Shown piece by piece: positions 26,037 through 34,838 of a stretch of DNA of 64,000 bases; within the stretch, counting starts at the first letter, position 1; each line of letters starts with the position of its first letter. The translations under genes were made by a program, and so were the position numbers. This stretch comes from an uncultured Isoptericola sp. (lineage in GTDB: Bacteria; Actinomycetota; Actinomycetes; Actinomycetales; Cellulomonadaceae). Below the pieces are notes generated by a model, which had not been told where the DNA came from, searched no databases, and saw nothing but the letters and a program-made list of their open reading frames with translations. Location of the stretch: positions 620,001 to 684,000 of the forward strand of contig CANMFP010000001.1 in the NCBI GenBank assembly GCA_947497265.1. The letters run 5' to 3'.

Positions 26037-26263
26037 GGCGTCTCCAGGGCCGCCGTGACCCGGACGGCCTGCTCGACCGCGCCGGAGTCGGTGGCGAGGA
26101 TCGTGAGCAGGTCGCTGATCGCGGCCCGGCAGTCGTCGCCGGCGGAGGAGTCCCAGGCGAGGACGGCGGCGCGACGCAGCAGGGCAGCGGAGTCGTCGAG
26201 CGCGGCGTGGGCGTCGCGGAGCCGGGTGGCGGCCACGGCGACGTCGGAGGTCGGCATGAGCAT
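26033..26263 (-). CDS. Small helical protein (WXG100/ESX-like), partner of the lipase
   Basis: 76 residues, two predicted helices (DVAVAATRLRDAHAALDDSAALLRRAAV and CRAAISDLLTILATDSGAVEQAVRVTAAL) joined by a turn containing WDSSAGD. The W and G in the turn, small size and position ahead of a helical-domain hydrolase resemble WXG100 helical hairpins, but the exact WXG triplet is absent. Coupled to the next gene by a 4-nt overlap. Possibly a chaperone or secretion partner; no function assigned. Confidence 0.6.
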   Translation of the reverse strand: MLMPTSDVAVAATRLRDAHAALDDSAALLRRAAVLAWDSSAGDDCRAAISDLLTILATDSGAVEQAVRVTAALETP

Positions 26264-26447
26264 GGCCCGGACGCTAGGGCGCCCGGGTGCCGACCGCCCC
26301 GGCCGACCCGGTCGCCTGTGGACGGTGGCAGCCTGTGGACGACCTCCCTCGACGGAGCGCTCGCACCACGACCGGTGCCCGACGACGGCGGCTCGGCCCG
26401 TGAGACCTGCGGGCCGGGCCGCCGGGCCGCGTGGGAGAATGCAGGGC

Positions 26448-27953
26448 GTGACCTCCACCGCGCCGCAGCCTGACCAGCCCACCCGTGTCGACCTCGCCGA
26501 CGTCACCCCGCCGATCGCGCTGGGGCCGCTCGACGGCCGCTACCGGGGCGCGGTGGCGCCGCTCGTGGACCACCTGAGCGAGGCCGCGCTGAACCGGGCG
26601 CGCATCCACGTCGAGGTCGAGTGGCTGATCACGCTGTGCAACGGCACGGCGGGCAACGGCACGGCGGGCGACGGCACGACGGAGGCACCGGGCGCGGTGG
26701 TGCCCGGCGCTCCCACCCTGACCGACGCGGAGATCGCGTACCTGCGCCGGATCCCGTCGACGTTCGGCGCGGACCAGATCGCCGAGCTCGGTGCGATCGA
26801 GCGCGAGACCGTGCACGACGTCAAGGCCGTCGAGTACTTCATCAAGCGCCGCATCGCCGTCGCCCCCGACGAGCTCGGCGACACGAACCTGCCCGCGGCG
26901 AGCGAGCTCGTGCACTTCGCCTGCACGAGCGAGGACATCAACAACCTCAGCTACGCGCTGATGGTGCGCGGCGCCGTCGTCGACGTGTGGCTGCCGGCCG
27001 CCGAGGCCCTGGCCGACCAGCTCGCCGAGATGGCCCGCGAGCACGCGGACGTCCCGATGCTGAGCCGTACCCACGGCCAGCCCGCGACCCCGACCACCAT
27101 GGGCAAGGAGATCGCGGTGCTCGCGCACCGCCTGCGCCGCCAGCTGCGCCGGATCACGGGTGCGGAGTTCCTCGGCAAGCTCAACGGCGCCACCGGCACG
27201 TACGGCGCGCACGCCGTCGCGGTCCCGGGCGCGGACTGGCCCGCCGTCTCGCGCGCGTTCGTCGAGCACCTCGGCCTGACGTGGAACCCGCTGACCACGC
27301 AGATCGAGTCCCACGACTGGCAGGCTGAGGTCTACGCCGACATGGCGCGGTTCAACCGGATCCTGCACAACCTCGCCACCGACGTGTGGACGTACATCTC
27401 GCTCGGCTTCTTCACGCAGATCCCGGTCGCGGGCGCCACCGGCTCCTCGACGATGCCGCACAAGGTCAACCCGATCCGGTTCGAGAACGCCGAGGCCAAC
27501 CTCGAGATCTCCTGCTCCCTGCTGGACACCCTCTCGGCGACGCTGGTCACCAGCCGCCTGCAGCGCGACCTCACGGACTCCACGACCCAGCGCAACATCG
27601 GCCCCGCGTTCGGGCACTCGCTGCTCGCGATCGACAACGTGCGCCGCGGGCTGAAGGCCCTCGACGTCAACGCCGACCTCATGGCCGACGACCTCGACCA
27701 CAACTGGGAGGTGCTCGGCGAGCCCGTCCAGTCCGCGATGCGCGCCGCGTCCGTCGCCGGGGTCGCGGGCATGGAGAACCCGTACGAGCGGCTCAAGGAG
27801 CTCACCCGCGGTCAGCGCGTCGACGCCGCCCGCATGCGCGAGTTCGTCGGGACGCTCGGCCTGCCCGACGACGTCGCCGCGCGCCTGGCCGAGCTCACCC
27901 CGGCCGCGTACACCGGGATCGCCGCGCGGCTGGTCGAGGACTACCTGGACTGA
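26448..27953 (+). CDS. purB: Adenylosuccinate lyase
   Basis: 501 residues from the GTG at 26448, which has GGAG about 10 nt upstream; an ATG 9 nt earlier sits only 2 nt after that GGAG. The enzyme splits adenylosuccinate and SAICAR to fumarate plus AMP or AICAR in purine synthesis. Clear signatures: FACTSEDINNLSYAL, SRTHGQPATPTTMGKE and the mobile signature loop GSSTMPHKVNPIRFENAEAN with the catalytic Ser. It is of the E. coli-type PurB subfamily. Odd: an insertion of about 20 residues near residue 65 is encoded by a 15-bp tandem repeat (NGTAG NGTAG DGTTE). Confidence 0.95.
   Translation: MTSTAPQPDQPTRVDLADVTPPIALGPLDGRYRGAVAPLVDHLSEAALNRARIHVEVEWLITLCNGTAGNGTAGDGTTEAPGAVVPGAPTLTDAEIAYLRRIPSTFGADQIAELGAIERETVHDVKAVEYFIKRRIAVAPDELGDTNLPAASELVHFACTSEDINNLSYALMVRGAVVDVWLPAAEALADQLAEMAREHADVPMLSRTHGQPATPTTMGKEIAVLAHRLRRQLRRITGAEFLGKLNGATGTYGAHAVAVPGADWPAVSRAFVEHLGLTWNPLTTQIESHDWQAEVYADMARFNRILHNLATDVWTYISLGFFTQIPVAGATGSSTMPHKVNPIRFENAEANLEISCSLLDTLSATLVTSRLQRDLTDSTTQRNIGPAFGHSLLAIDNVRRGLKALDVNADLMADDLDHNWEVLGEPVQSAMRAASVAGVAGMENPYERLKELTRGQRVDAARMREFVGTLGLPDDVAARLAELTPAAYTGIAARLVEDYLD
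26640..26684 (+). repeat. 15-bp tandem repeat inside purB
   Basis: Two exact copies of AACGGCACGGCGGGC (26640-26654, 26655-26669) and one degenerate copy (26670-26684). In frame it encodes NGTAG NGTAG DGTTE, a flexible insertion in a surface loop. Copy number may vary between strains without a frameshift. Confidence 0.85.
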
Positions 27954-27960
27954 GGAGGCG

Positions 27961-27983
27961 GGCGGCCGGGTTCACCGGCCGCC
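27961..27983 (+). terminator. Hairpin after purB
   Basis: GGCGGCCGG and CCGGCCGCC arms (9 bp) around GTTCA, starting 8 nt after the purB stop. It overlaps the stop codon of the convergent membrane-protein gene and could serve both directions. Confidence 0.6.
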
Positions 27984-29324
27984 GATCGTCCCGACGTCCG
28001 GCACGTCGACCCCGGCGTCGGTGAGCACCTCGACGGCGTGGGCGAGCATGGTCGAGTCGTACTCCTTGCGGCTGGTGAAGTACTCCGGGTTGTCCGCGAT
28101 GTACTGCACCTGGACCGCCGCGTCGAGATCGGCCAGCCGTTGGACGATCCCCAGCTCCTGCTTGCAGCGCACGTCGGCCTCGACGACCCGGCGCTCCTGC
28201 GTCGGGTCGAGGAGAGTGACGGGCCGGGGGGACGTCTCGTCCATGAAGGCGAGGTCTTCTTCCGTGTAGCCGAGATCGGCCGGGTCCCAGTCGCCCACGA
28301 CCCCGTCGTTCTCCTCGGCCATCGCCTGCTCGTGCTGCCAGACCTTCTCCATGATCTCGAGCTGCTCGTCCGTGTACCCGCCCATCGGGTCCACGACCTC
28401 CGCCGGGACCAGCGCCTGCGCCTCACGGTCCGGCTCGATGCCCTCCGCGACCAGGCACGCGTCCCATTCCTCGAGGATCTGCGGCCCGTGCTCAGCCACC
28501 CGAGGGTCCTCCGGCGAGTGGCCGGGCACGTCGCGAGCCGACGTCACCGCGTCCACCGCGTAATCCGGCGGCCCGGAGTCCGTCCCTCGTCCGTATCCCG
28601 TCGCCAGCGTCTCGGCCTCCGTCAACCCGCTGAGCCGTTCGGTCGCCCGGTCGCCGCAGAGACCCCAGTCCTCGCCCGGCTGACCGAACTCGTTGTCACC
28701 CTCGATGGAGACATCGTTGACGGGTTCGCTCACCCCCTCGTAGCCGAACCAGTACACGCCACGATCGACCGCCGTCTGGTAGTCGGCCTCCAGGTCCGCA
28801 TCGCTCCACAGGCCAAGCCCGCGGTACCGGAACCCCAGCGGCTCTTCCATGCCGACGAACTCCACCTCGTCGCCGTACCCCGCCTCGGCGAGGCACTCGA
28901 TGTGCAGGTACTGCACGGCGGTGTCGATGACGGCCTGCTGCTCGGGGTCGGCGGACCAGTCGTCCACCGGCAGCCAGATCGTCCCCGCCTCGTCGTCGAC
29001 CACCGCGTGCTCGCCGTCGTCGGGGGACGGCGGATAGCTCTCCCAGGACTCGGTCACGTCCGGGCTCTCGGTCGGTGCAGGCTCCGTCGGCTCGTCCGAC
29101 GACGCCGGAAGCGGCTCCGGCGCTGCGTCGAGCAGGGGCCCGCCCCACGCCAGGGCGCCGACCACCAGCCCGGTGCACAGCACCCCGGCCCCACCGGTGA
29201 CACCCACCGCACGCACCGCGCGCCGACGCCGGCCCGCTGCCAGCACCTTCTCCCGGTCGACCACCACCTCGGGGGTCAGGGAGACGAGCGCCTTCATCTG
29301 CTCGACCAGCTGTTCATCGGTCAT
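27972..29324 (-). CDS. Single-pass membrane protein coupled to a SigE-type sigma factor, unknown function
   Basis: 450 residues. Short cytoplasmic N-terminus (MTDEQLVEQMKALVSLTP), basic RRRRAVR, one membrane helix (about 40-60), then a Pro/Glu/Ser/Thr linker and a large acidic outer domain. The outer part holds four Cys (HIECLAEAGYG, WGLCGDRA, WDACLVAEG, VRCKQELG), probably paired in disulfides. There is no zinc-binding HxxxCxxC anti-sigma motif. The start overlaps the sigma-factor stop by 4 nt, an arrangement often used by membrane proteins that sense the signal or hold the sigma factor. I do not recognise the domain. Confidence 0.7.
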   Translation of the reverse strand: MTDEQLVEQMKALVSLTPEVVVDREKVLAAGRRRRAVRAVGVTGGAGVLCTGLVVGALAWGGPLLDAAPEPLPASSDEPTEPAPTESPDVTESWESYPPSPDDGEHAVVDDEAGTIWLPVDDWSADPEQQAVIDTAVQYLHIECLAEAGYGDEVEFVGMEEPLGFRYRGLGLWSDADLEADYQTAVDRGVYWFGYEGVSEPVNDVSIEGDNEFGQPGEDWGLCGDRATERLSGLTEAETLATGYGRGTDSGPPDYAVDAVTSARDVPGHSPEDPRVAEHGPQILEEWDACLVAEGIEPDREAQALVPAEVVDPMGGYTDEQLEIMEKVWQHEQAMAEENDGVVGDWDPADLGYTEEDLAFMDETSPRPVTLLDPTQERRVVEADVRCKQELGIVQRLADLDAAVQVQYIADNPEYFTSRKEYDSTMLAHAVEVLTDAGVDVPDVGTIGGR

Positions 29325-29899
29325 CGCTGCACCTCCGTGGCGGTGGTGGACGGGTGGGTCTCGGACGGTCCGGCCTCGCTCATCAGGCCACGCAGCTGGG
29401 CCAGGCCCCGTGACGCCGCTGACTTGACCGCCCCGACGCTGATCCCGAGGTCGTCGGCGACCTCGCGTTCGCCCAGGTCGAGGAGGTAGCGCAGGACGAC
29501 GACGCGGCGCCGTCGGTCCGGGAGCCTCCGCAACGCCCGCACGAGCAGGTCGCGGTCGGCATGCTCTGCCGCCGGCCCGTCGCGCCGGCCGGGCGGGAGA
29601 TCCTCAGGGTCCGCGAGCACCTCGCGCCGGTGCTTGCGCCACGCGTCGATGCGCGCGTTCGCGAGCACCCGGCGGGCGTAGGCCAGCGGGTCCCGATCCC
29701 GTGCCCGCGGCCAGGCGACGTAGGTGCGCACGAGCGCCTGCTGGACGAGCTCTTCCGAGCGGTGCCGGTCACCGGTGAGCAGATAGGCCATCCGGCCGAG
29801 CACGGGCTCCGCCCGGGCCATGAACGCCGAGAACTCGGCGTCCCGCCCGACCCTCTCCCCGGAACGCAGGGGCACCACCTGGGTCCACGGCTCGTTCAC
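29321..29899 (-). CDS. SigE-family ECF RNA polymerase sigma factor
   Basis: 192 residues from the GTG at 29899; another in-frame GTG at 29926 would add nine residues. Region 2: FMARAEPVLGRMAYLLTGDRHRSEELVQQALVRTYVAWPR; region 4: VRALRRLPDRRRRVVVLRYLLDLGEREVADDLGISVGAVKSAASRGLAQLR. This is the actinobacterial SigE-like group with ALVRTYVAW. It is translationally coupled to the downstream membrane protein, the likely signal partner. Targets are unknown. Confidence 0.87.
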   Translation of the reverse strand: MNEPWTQVVPLRSGERVGRDAEFSAFMARAEPVLGRMAYLLTGDRHRSEELVQQALVRTYVAWPRARDRDPLAYARRVLANARIDAWRKHRREVLADPEDLPPGRRDGPAAEHADRDLLVRALRRLPDRRRRVVVLRYLLDLGEREVADDLGISVGAVKSAASRGLAQLRGLMSEAGPSETHPSTTATEVQR

Positions 29900-29982
29900 G
29901 GAGGGATCATCTCGCAGCGCTGTCACACCTGGTACACGGGCGTGAGGGCCCAGAGGTTGCTCGACCGGCGGCCCGGACCGAG

Positions 29983-30828
29983 TCAGCTCGTCCGGGCCAT
30001 CTCCTGCTGCCCGACGACGGACAGCAGCGCGAGCTTCTCCGCGTCGACGGAGCGCGGCGCGGCGGTGAGGACGAGCAGCGCCTGCGTCTGGTCCTGCGTG
30101 AACAGCACCTGGCAGTCGAGCTCGATCGGGCCGACCTCCGGGTGCACGAGCGTCTTGTGGTCCTCGTACCGCCGGGCGACCTCGTGCCGCTCCCAGATCT
30201 CGACGAACTCCTCGCTGGCGTCCTGCAGGACCCGCACCAGCTCCCCGGCAGGCGAGCCGGGCCCGAGCAGCCCGACGGCGGCCCGCAGGTTCGCGACGAC
30301 GGCCCGGCCGTGCCGCGCACGGTCCGCGGCCGGATAGATCTCCCGGCTCGCCGGGTCGGTGAACCACCGGTAGTACTCGCTGCGAGCCCAGCCGGCGGCC
30401 TGCGAGTGGTCGCCGAACAGGGCGACGGCCAGGGGGTTGGCCGTGAGCGCCTCGCCCACGCAGGACAGGATGAGGGCGGGCGTGTCGTGGAGCCGGTCGA
30501 ACACCCGCCGCAGCGCCGGTGCCACGTGCGGGTGGCACACGATCCGGTCGGGCGTGCCGCGCCCCGCCGTGCGGAACAGGTAATCAGTCTCGTCGTCGGT
30601 CAGGCGCAGCGCCCGGGCGATCGCGGCAAGCATCTGCTCGCTCGGCTGCGGGCCGCGCTGCTGCTCGAGCCGCGTGTAGTAGTCGACGGACATCGCGGCG
30701 AGCGCGGCGACCTCCTCGCGGCGCAGGCCGACAGTGCGCCGTCGGGCGCCGGGGGCGAGCCCGACGTCGGCGGGCTGCACCGCCGCGCGGCGGTGACGGA
30801 GGAAGGCGGCTAGCGCGGCTCGGTCCAT
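29983..30828 (-). CDS. XRE-family regulator with MmyB-type ligand domain
   Basis: 281 residues. N-terminal HTH (about 28-85: GLRREEVAALAAMSVDYYTRLEQQRGPQPSEQMLAAIARAL) and a C-terminal PAS-like MmyB domain (ILSCVGEALTANPLAVALFGD, SREIYPAADRARHGRAVVANLRAAVGL) that binds fatty acids or similar ligands in characterised members. It is divergent from an SDR gene 114 bp away, the standard genetic setting for this family, and most likely represses that gene. No clear operator palindrome was found between them. Confidence 0.87.
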   Translation of the reverse strand: MDRAALAAFLRHRRAAVQPADVGLAPGARRRTVGLRREEVAALAAMSVDYYTRLEQQRGPQPSEQMLAAIARALRLTDDETDYLFRTAGRGTPDRIVCHPHVAPALRRVFDRLHDTPALILSCVGEALTANPLAVALFGDHSQAAGWARSEYYRWFTDPASREIYPAADRARHGRAVVANLRAAVGLLGPGSPAGELVRVLQDASEEFVEIWERHEVARRYEDHKTLVHPEVGPIELDCQVLFTQDQTQALLVLTAAPRSVDAEKLALLSVVGQQEMARTS

Positions 30829-30942
30829 GCCCACCATGGTCCGACGGCGGCACCCCGGCACGCCAGTGCCCAGCCAGGGATCGCCGGTCCCCCGACGAGG
30901 GGTCCTCTCCCGCCGTCGTGCCGTGGCGCGCACCGTGGAGCC

Positions 30943-31710
30943 ATGGACATCACGAACAGCACCGTCTTCATCCCCGGCGCGACCAGCGGCATCGGCCTCG
31001 CTCTCGCGCAACGTCTGCACGCGGCCGGCAGCACCGTGATCGTGGGTGGGCGCCGCACCGAGCGGCTGGCCGCGATCGCTGCGGACCACCCCGGCATCGA
31101 CACCGTGCAGATCGACACGACCGACCCGGCGAGCGTCGAGGTCGCCTCGCGGGAGGTCCTCGCGAAGCACCCGGACCTGGACGCCGTCGTCGCGATGGCG
31201 GGCATCATGCTCACCGAGGACTGGCGGTCGGCGGACGTCCTCGCCACGGCCGAGCGGGTCGTCACCACCAACCTCCTGGGCCCGTTGCGGCTCCTGGCCG
31301 CCTTCACCGAGCACCTGCAGGGCCGCGACGGCGCCACGTTCGTCACGGTGTCGTCCGGCCTGGCGCACGTGCCGCTCATCGCGACCCCCGTCTACAACGC
31401 GACCAAGGCCGCGATCCACAGCCTCTCGGAGGGCGTGCGGCTGCAGCTCGAGCCGGTGGGCGTGCAGGTGGTCGAGATCGTCCCGCCGGCGGTGTCCACC
31501 ACGCTGACACCGCACCTGGCGGACAACCCCGCCGCGTTGCCGCTCGACGCGTTCGCGGACGAGGTCATGGCTCTGCTGGCAGCCGACCCGGACGCGCACG
31601 AGGTCCTGGTCGACGCCGTGCAGCCCCTGCGGCGGGCCGAGCTCGACGGCCGGTACGCCGAGACCCTCGCGCAGCTCAACGGGCTGGACCTCCCGGCCGC
31701 CGCCCGCTGA
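30943..31710 (+). CDS. Short-chain dehydrogenase/reductase
   Basis: 255 residues. NAD(P) motif FIPGATSGIGLALAQRLHAAG (about 9-29), an NxxG-like VVAMAGI segment near residue 85, and catalytic VSSG plus YNATK (Tyr near 150). Of the DltE/YbbO-like classical SDR type. GGAG precedes the ATG by 3-4 nt. Divergent from the MmyB-type regulator, its probable controller. Substrate unknown. Confidence 0.87.
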   Translation: MDITNSTVFIPGATSGIGLALAQRLHAAGSTVIVGGRRTERLAAIAADHPGIDTVQIDTTDPASVEVASREVLAKHPDLDAVVAMAGIMLTEDWRSADVLATAERVVTTNLLGPLRLLAAFTEHLQGRDGATFVTVSSGLAHVPLIATPVYNATKAAIHSLSEGVRLQLEPVGVQVVEIVPPAVSTTLTPHLADNPAALPLDAFADEVMALLAADPDAHEVLVDAVQPLRRAELDGRYAETLAQLNGLDLPAAAR

Positions 31711-31716
31711 GCCGCG

Positions 31717-32916
31717 CTACGGCTTGTCCGAGGTCAGGTACCGCGAGGCGACGTATCCTCGCTTCTTCCCGTGCTTGACCTTGATCCAGCCGTTCTGCAT
31801 CTTGCCGAGGTGCCGGACCCGCTGGTCGCGGCGCAACGTCTTGACCTTGGACGTCGAGGTGGAGGCGCCCTTGCGCAGGTGGAGCTTCTTGACATCCACC
31901 CAGGAGTGCGTCTTCCCCGACGCCTTCGGCACCACCCGGGCGCCGTCCCGGGTGTCCGAGAGGTACCGCGCGTGCAACCACCCGTTCTTGCTGCCGTAGC
32001 GGACGCGCTGCCAGTTGCCCTTGATGCCTCGCAGCATCGTGACCCGAGCGTCCGCGGGAACGGTGCGCCGGACCTTCGACGACGTCGACGGCTTGGCGCG
32101 CATGTTCAGGGAGGTGAGCGTGTAGCGCGTGCCCTGCGAGGTGTAGCCGGGCGAGACGTAGTCGCGGTGGATCCAGCCGGTCCGTCCGGAACGCGTGACC
32201 TTGCGCCAGACGCCGGACCCGTCGCCCGGCTTGGCCTTGAGGACCACGTTGGGCTGCAGGGTGCGCAGCACTCCGTAGCCGGTCCCCGGGCCCTTGCGCA
32301 GCTTGACCTTCGCCGCCGTGAAGTACTTGCACGACGTCGCCACGGTGCGCGCGTAGTTGCGCGTCGAGCGCTGGGTGAGGTCGATCCCCCGCTTCTTCAG
32401 GAACTTCAGGGGGTCGACGGCCTTGCCGTTGGGGTAGCCGCCGCGCCAGATCTCCAGGTGCAGGTGGGGTGACGTCGACGTCCCGGTGGAGCCGACATCG
32501 GCGATGTGCTGCCTCTTGCGGACCTTCTGGCCCTTCTTGACGCGACCGTCGCCGTCGATCACGTGGGCGTACAGCGAGGAGAACTTCACCCCGCCCACCT
32601 TGTGGTCGATCACGACCCACTGGCCGAAGCCCCTGACCGTCCCGGCCCGCGACACGGTGCCGGCGGCGACGGCGCGCACGTCGGTCCCCGACGACGCCCC
32701 GAAGTCCTGACCGAGGTGGAACGTGGAGGAGCCCCGTACGGGCATGCAGCGCGGCCCGTGGTAGGAGGACAGCACGTAGGTCTTGTTCTTCAGCGGGGCG
32801 GCGACGGCGTTCGCGGCCTGCGCGGGGGCTGCGGCGACCGCTCCGGTGAGCGCGAGTCCCACGGTGGTCACCGCGGCGAGCAACAGTGTGACAGCCCTGC
32901 GTCGGGTCTGATTCAT
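31717..32916 (-). CDS. Secreted M23 peptidase with three SH3 repeats
   Basis: 399 residues. Sec signal peptide with cleavage near residue 34 (APAQA-AN). M23 metallopeptidase domain about 45-170 with zinc ligands H67 and D71 (FHLGQDF), catalytic H118 (YAH) and H151/H153 (PHLHLE). The C-terminal half has three bacterial SH3-type repeats (KVKLRKGPGTGYGVLRTL, SLNMRAKPSTSSKVRRTV, KLHLRKGASTSTSKVKTL), each about 65 residues, likely binding peptidoglycan. The protein is Lys/Arg-rich after cleavage. It should cut peptide cross-links in the cell wall. Confidence 0.88.
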   Translation of the reverse strand: MNQTRRRAVTLLLAAVTTVGLALTGAVAAAPAQAANAVAAPLKNKTYVLSSYHGPRCMPVRGSSTFHLGQDFGASSGTDVRAVAAGTVSRAGTVRGFGQWVVIDHKVGGVKFSSLYAHVIDGDGRVKKGQKVRKRQHIADVGSTGTSTSPHLHLEIWRGGYPNGKAVDPLKFLKKRGIDLTQRSTRNYARTVATSCKYFTAAKVKLRKGPGTGYGVLRTLQPNVVLKAKPGDGSGVWRKVTRSGRTGWIHRDYVSPGYTSQGTRYTLTSLNMRAKPSTSSKVRRTVPADARVTMLRGIKGNWQRVRYGSKNGWLHARYLSDTRDGARVVPKASGKTHSWVDVKKLHLRKGASTSTSKVKTLRRDQRVRHLGKMQNGWIKVKHGKKRGYVASRYLTSDKP

Positions 32917-33050
32917 GGCCAGTCTCCAAGCCGGTCGTGGCGCGAACTGTTGCTCGCGCGCATCATCATATGGCGGCTCCCTCCGCTGCGCACCGGCAAG
33001 TGCACGCGACGTGCTCTACGCCTACGGTGGCAACGACGAAAGGAGATGTC

Positions 33051-33221
33051 ATGACCACCTATGCACCGGAGCGCGACTCACGCGTCCCGCCGAGCGCCTT
33101 CGCCCTCGAGCTGGTCAGGCGCGACTCGACGGTGACCGACCCCCGGTTCGCCGACAAGCCTCCCGTCGAGGACCCCGGCGAGACCAGCGAGGCGGGAGAA
33201 CGTCGGTTCGACGCCGGCTGA
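33051..33221 (+). CDS. Small protein upstream of the NhaC antiporter gene
   Basis: 56 residues, polar and probably unstructured (MTTYAPERDSRVPPSAFALELVRRDS to DAG). A very strong ribosome-binding site AAAGGAGATGTC precedes the ATG, which supports real translation. It ends 9 nt before the antiporter start on the same strand, so it may be a small subunit or a translated leader. No family recognised. Confidence 0.6.
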   Translation: MTTYAPERDSRVPPSAFALELVRRDSTVTDPRFADKPPVEDPGETSEAGERRFDAG

Positions 33222-33230
33222 CACCCGCGC

Positions 33231-34838
33231 ATGCTCGAGAACCACCCGGTCCTGACGCTGCTCCCGCCGGTGATCGCCATCGTCCTGGTGGTGATCACCA
33301 AGAAGGTCCTCGTGAGCCTGGGTGCAGGGATCCTGGCGGCGGCGCTCCTCGTGGCGAACCTGGCCCCGCTCGAGACCCTGCGCCTGCTCTGGGACTCGTT
33401 CGCGGCGATCTTCTGGACCGACGGCGCCGTGAACACGTGGTACGTCTACATCCTCGCGTTCACGCTGATGCTGGGCGTCATCGCGGCGTTCATCATGATG
33501 TCGGGCGGCACCAAGGCGTTCGCCGACTGGGCCGTGGAGCGGATCCGGGACCGCCGCGGTGCGCAGGTCCTGCCCGCCGTGATGGGGATCGTCATCTTCA
33601 TCGACGACTACTTCAACGCACTCGCCGTCGGGCAGGTCTCGAGGCCGGTCACGGACCGCCACCGCGTCTCGCGCGCGAAGCTCGCCTACATCATCGACTC
33701 GACGTCCGCACCGGTCGCCGTCCTCGCCCCGTTCTCGAGCTGGGGCGCCTACATCATGGGGCTGCTCGCGCCGATCATCGCGGCGTCCGCCCTGAGCCTG
33801 TCCAGCGTCCAGGCGTTTCTCGGCGCCGCGGCCGCCAACTACTACGGGATCGCCGCCGTCCTCCTCGTGTGGCTGACGATCGTCCTGCGCCTCGACGTCG
33901 GCCCGATGCGCCGGGAGGAGGAGCGCGCCGTGGTCGACGGCCGCACCTTCGCCGACGACGCCACGGTGCCCGGTCAGCTCTCGGAAGACCTCCCCGTGCA
34001 CGAGCCCGGTGCCCGCCGGGCTCTCGTCGTCCCGTTCATCCTGCTGGTGCTCGGCGTCTTCGCCAGCATCGTGTGGACGGGGTACACGGCGGCCGGCTCC
34101 TGGTCCGTCGTCGACATCCTCGCCGAGACGGACACCAGCGCGTCACTCATGGTGGGCGGGGTGCTCGGGCTCGTCGCGGCCGTCTACTACTACCTGCGGT
34201 ACACCGCGCCGAACCCGCGGTTCTCCGGCAAGCACTTCGGCCGCGGGTGGGTCGAGGGCTTCCGGGCGATGTGGCCGGCGGTGAGCATCCTCGTGCTGGC
34301 GTGGATGCTCACGGGGCTCATCGACCAGCTCGGCACCGGCGCCTACCTCGGCGGGCTGGTCGAGGGCGCCGACATCTCCAGCTCCTGGCTCGTACCGGTG
34401 ATCTTCGTGCTCGCCGCCGCCATGGCGTTCTCCACCGGGACGTCGTGGGGATCGTTCGCCCTCCTGCTGCCGCTGGTCGGCGGCATCATGAACACCATCG
34501 GCGACACCGACCTGCTCCTGCCGGCCCTCGGTGCCGTCCTCGCCGGCGCGGTCCTCGGCGACCACTCGTCGCCGATCTCGGACACCACGATCCTGTCCTC
34601 CACCGGCGCCGGGTCCGACGTCATCACGCACGTGCTCACCCAGCTCCCCTACGCCGCGGTGGCGGCCCTGGCCGCGCTCGCCGGGTACGTGGCGATCGCA
34701 CTCGGGGCGGGCACCGCCGTCGGGCTGCTCGTCGTGGTGGGCACCCTGGCGGTGCTGGTCGGTGCGGCCCGTGCCCTGCGGCGGCCGATCGACGAGACGG
34801 AGGACGCCGGACGCGCCGCCTCAGTCGAGCAGCCGTAG
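33231..34838 (+). CDS. NhaC-family Na+/H+ antiporter
   Basis: 535 residues with 11-13 hydrophobic segments. Family hallmarks include VIFIDDYFNALAVGQVSRPVTDRHRVSRAKLAYIIDSTSAPVAVLAPFSSWGAY (about 122-175) and STGTSWGSFALLLPLVGGI (about 400), with the paired acidic D-D residues in the transport site. Exchanges cations or possibly organic acids for protons at the cytoplasmic membrane. Follows the small 56-residue gene by 9 nt. Its 3' end overlaps the convergent nitroreductase gene by 18 nt. Confidence 0.87.
   Translation: MLENHPVLTLLPPVIAIVLVVITKKVLVSLGAGILAAALLVANLAPLETLRLLWDSFAAIFWTDGAVNTWYVYILAFTLMLGVIAAFIMMSGGTKAFADWAVERIRDRRGAQVLPAVMGIVIFIDDYFNALAVGQVSRPVTDRHRVSRAKLAYIIDSTSAPVAVLAPFSSWGAYIMGLLAPIIAASALSLSSVQAFLGAAAANYYGIAAVLLVWLTIVLRLDVGPMRREEERAVVDGRTFADDATVPGQLSEDLPVHEPGARRALVVPFILLVLGVFASIVWTGYTAAGSWSVVDILAETDTSASLMVGGVLGLVAAVYYYLRYTAPNPRFSGKHFGRGWVEGFRAMWPAVSILVLAWMLTGLIDQLGTGAYLGGLVEGADISSSWLVPVIFVLAAAMAFSTGTSWGSFALLLPLVGGIMNTIGDTDLLLPALGAVLAGAVLGDHSSPISDTTILSSTGAGSDVITHVLTQLPYAAVAALAALAGYVAIALGAGTAVGLLVVVGTLAVLVGAARALRRPIDETEDAGRAASVEQP

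Noticed and set aside
29918-29935. TGTGACA before the SigE-type gene as an ECF41 promoter
   Set aside because: It differs from TGTCACA and no CGTC lies 16 nt downstream in the right direction.
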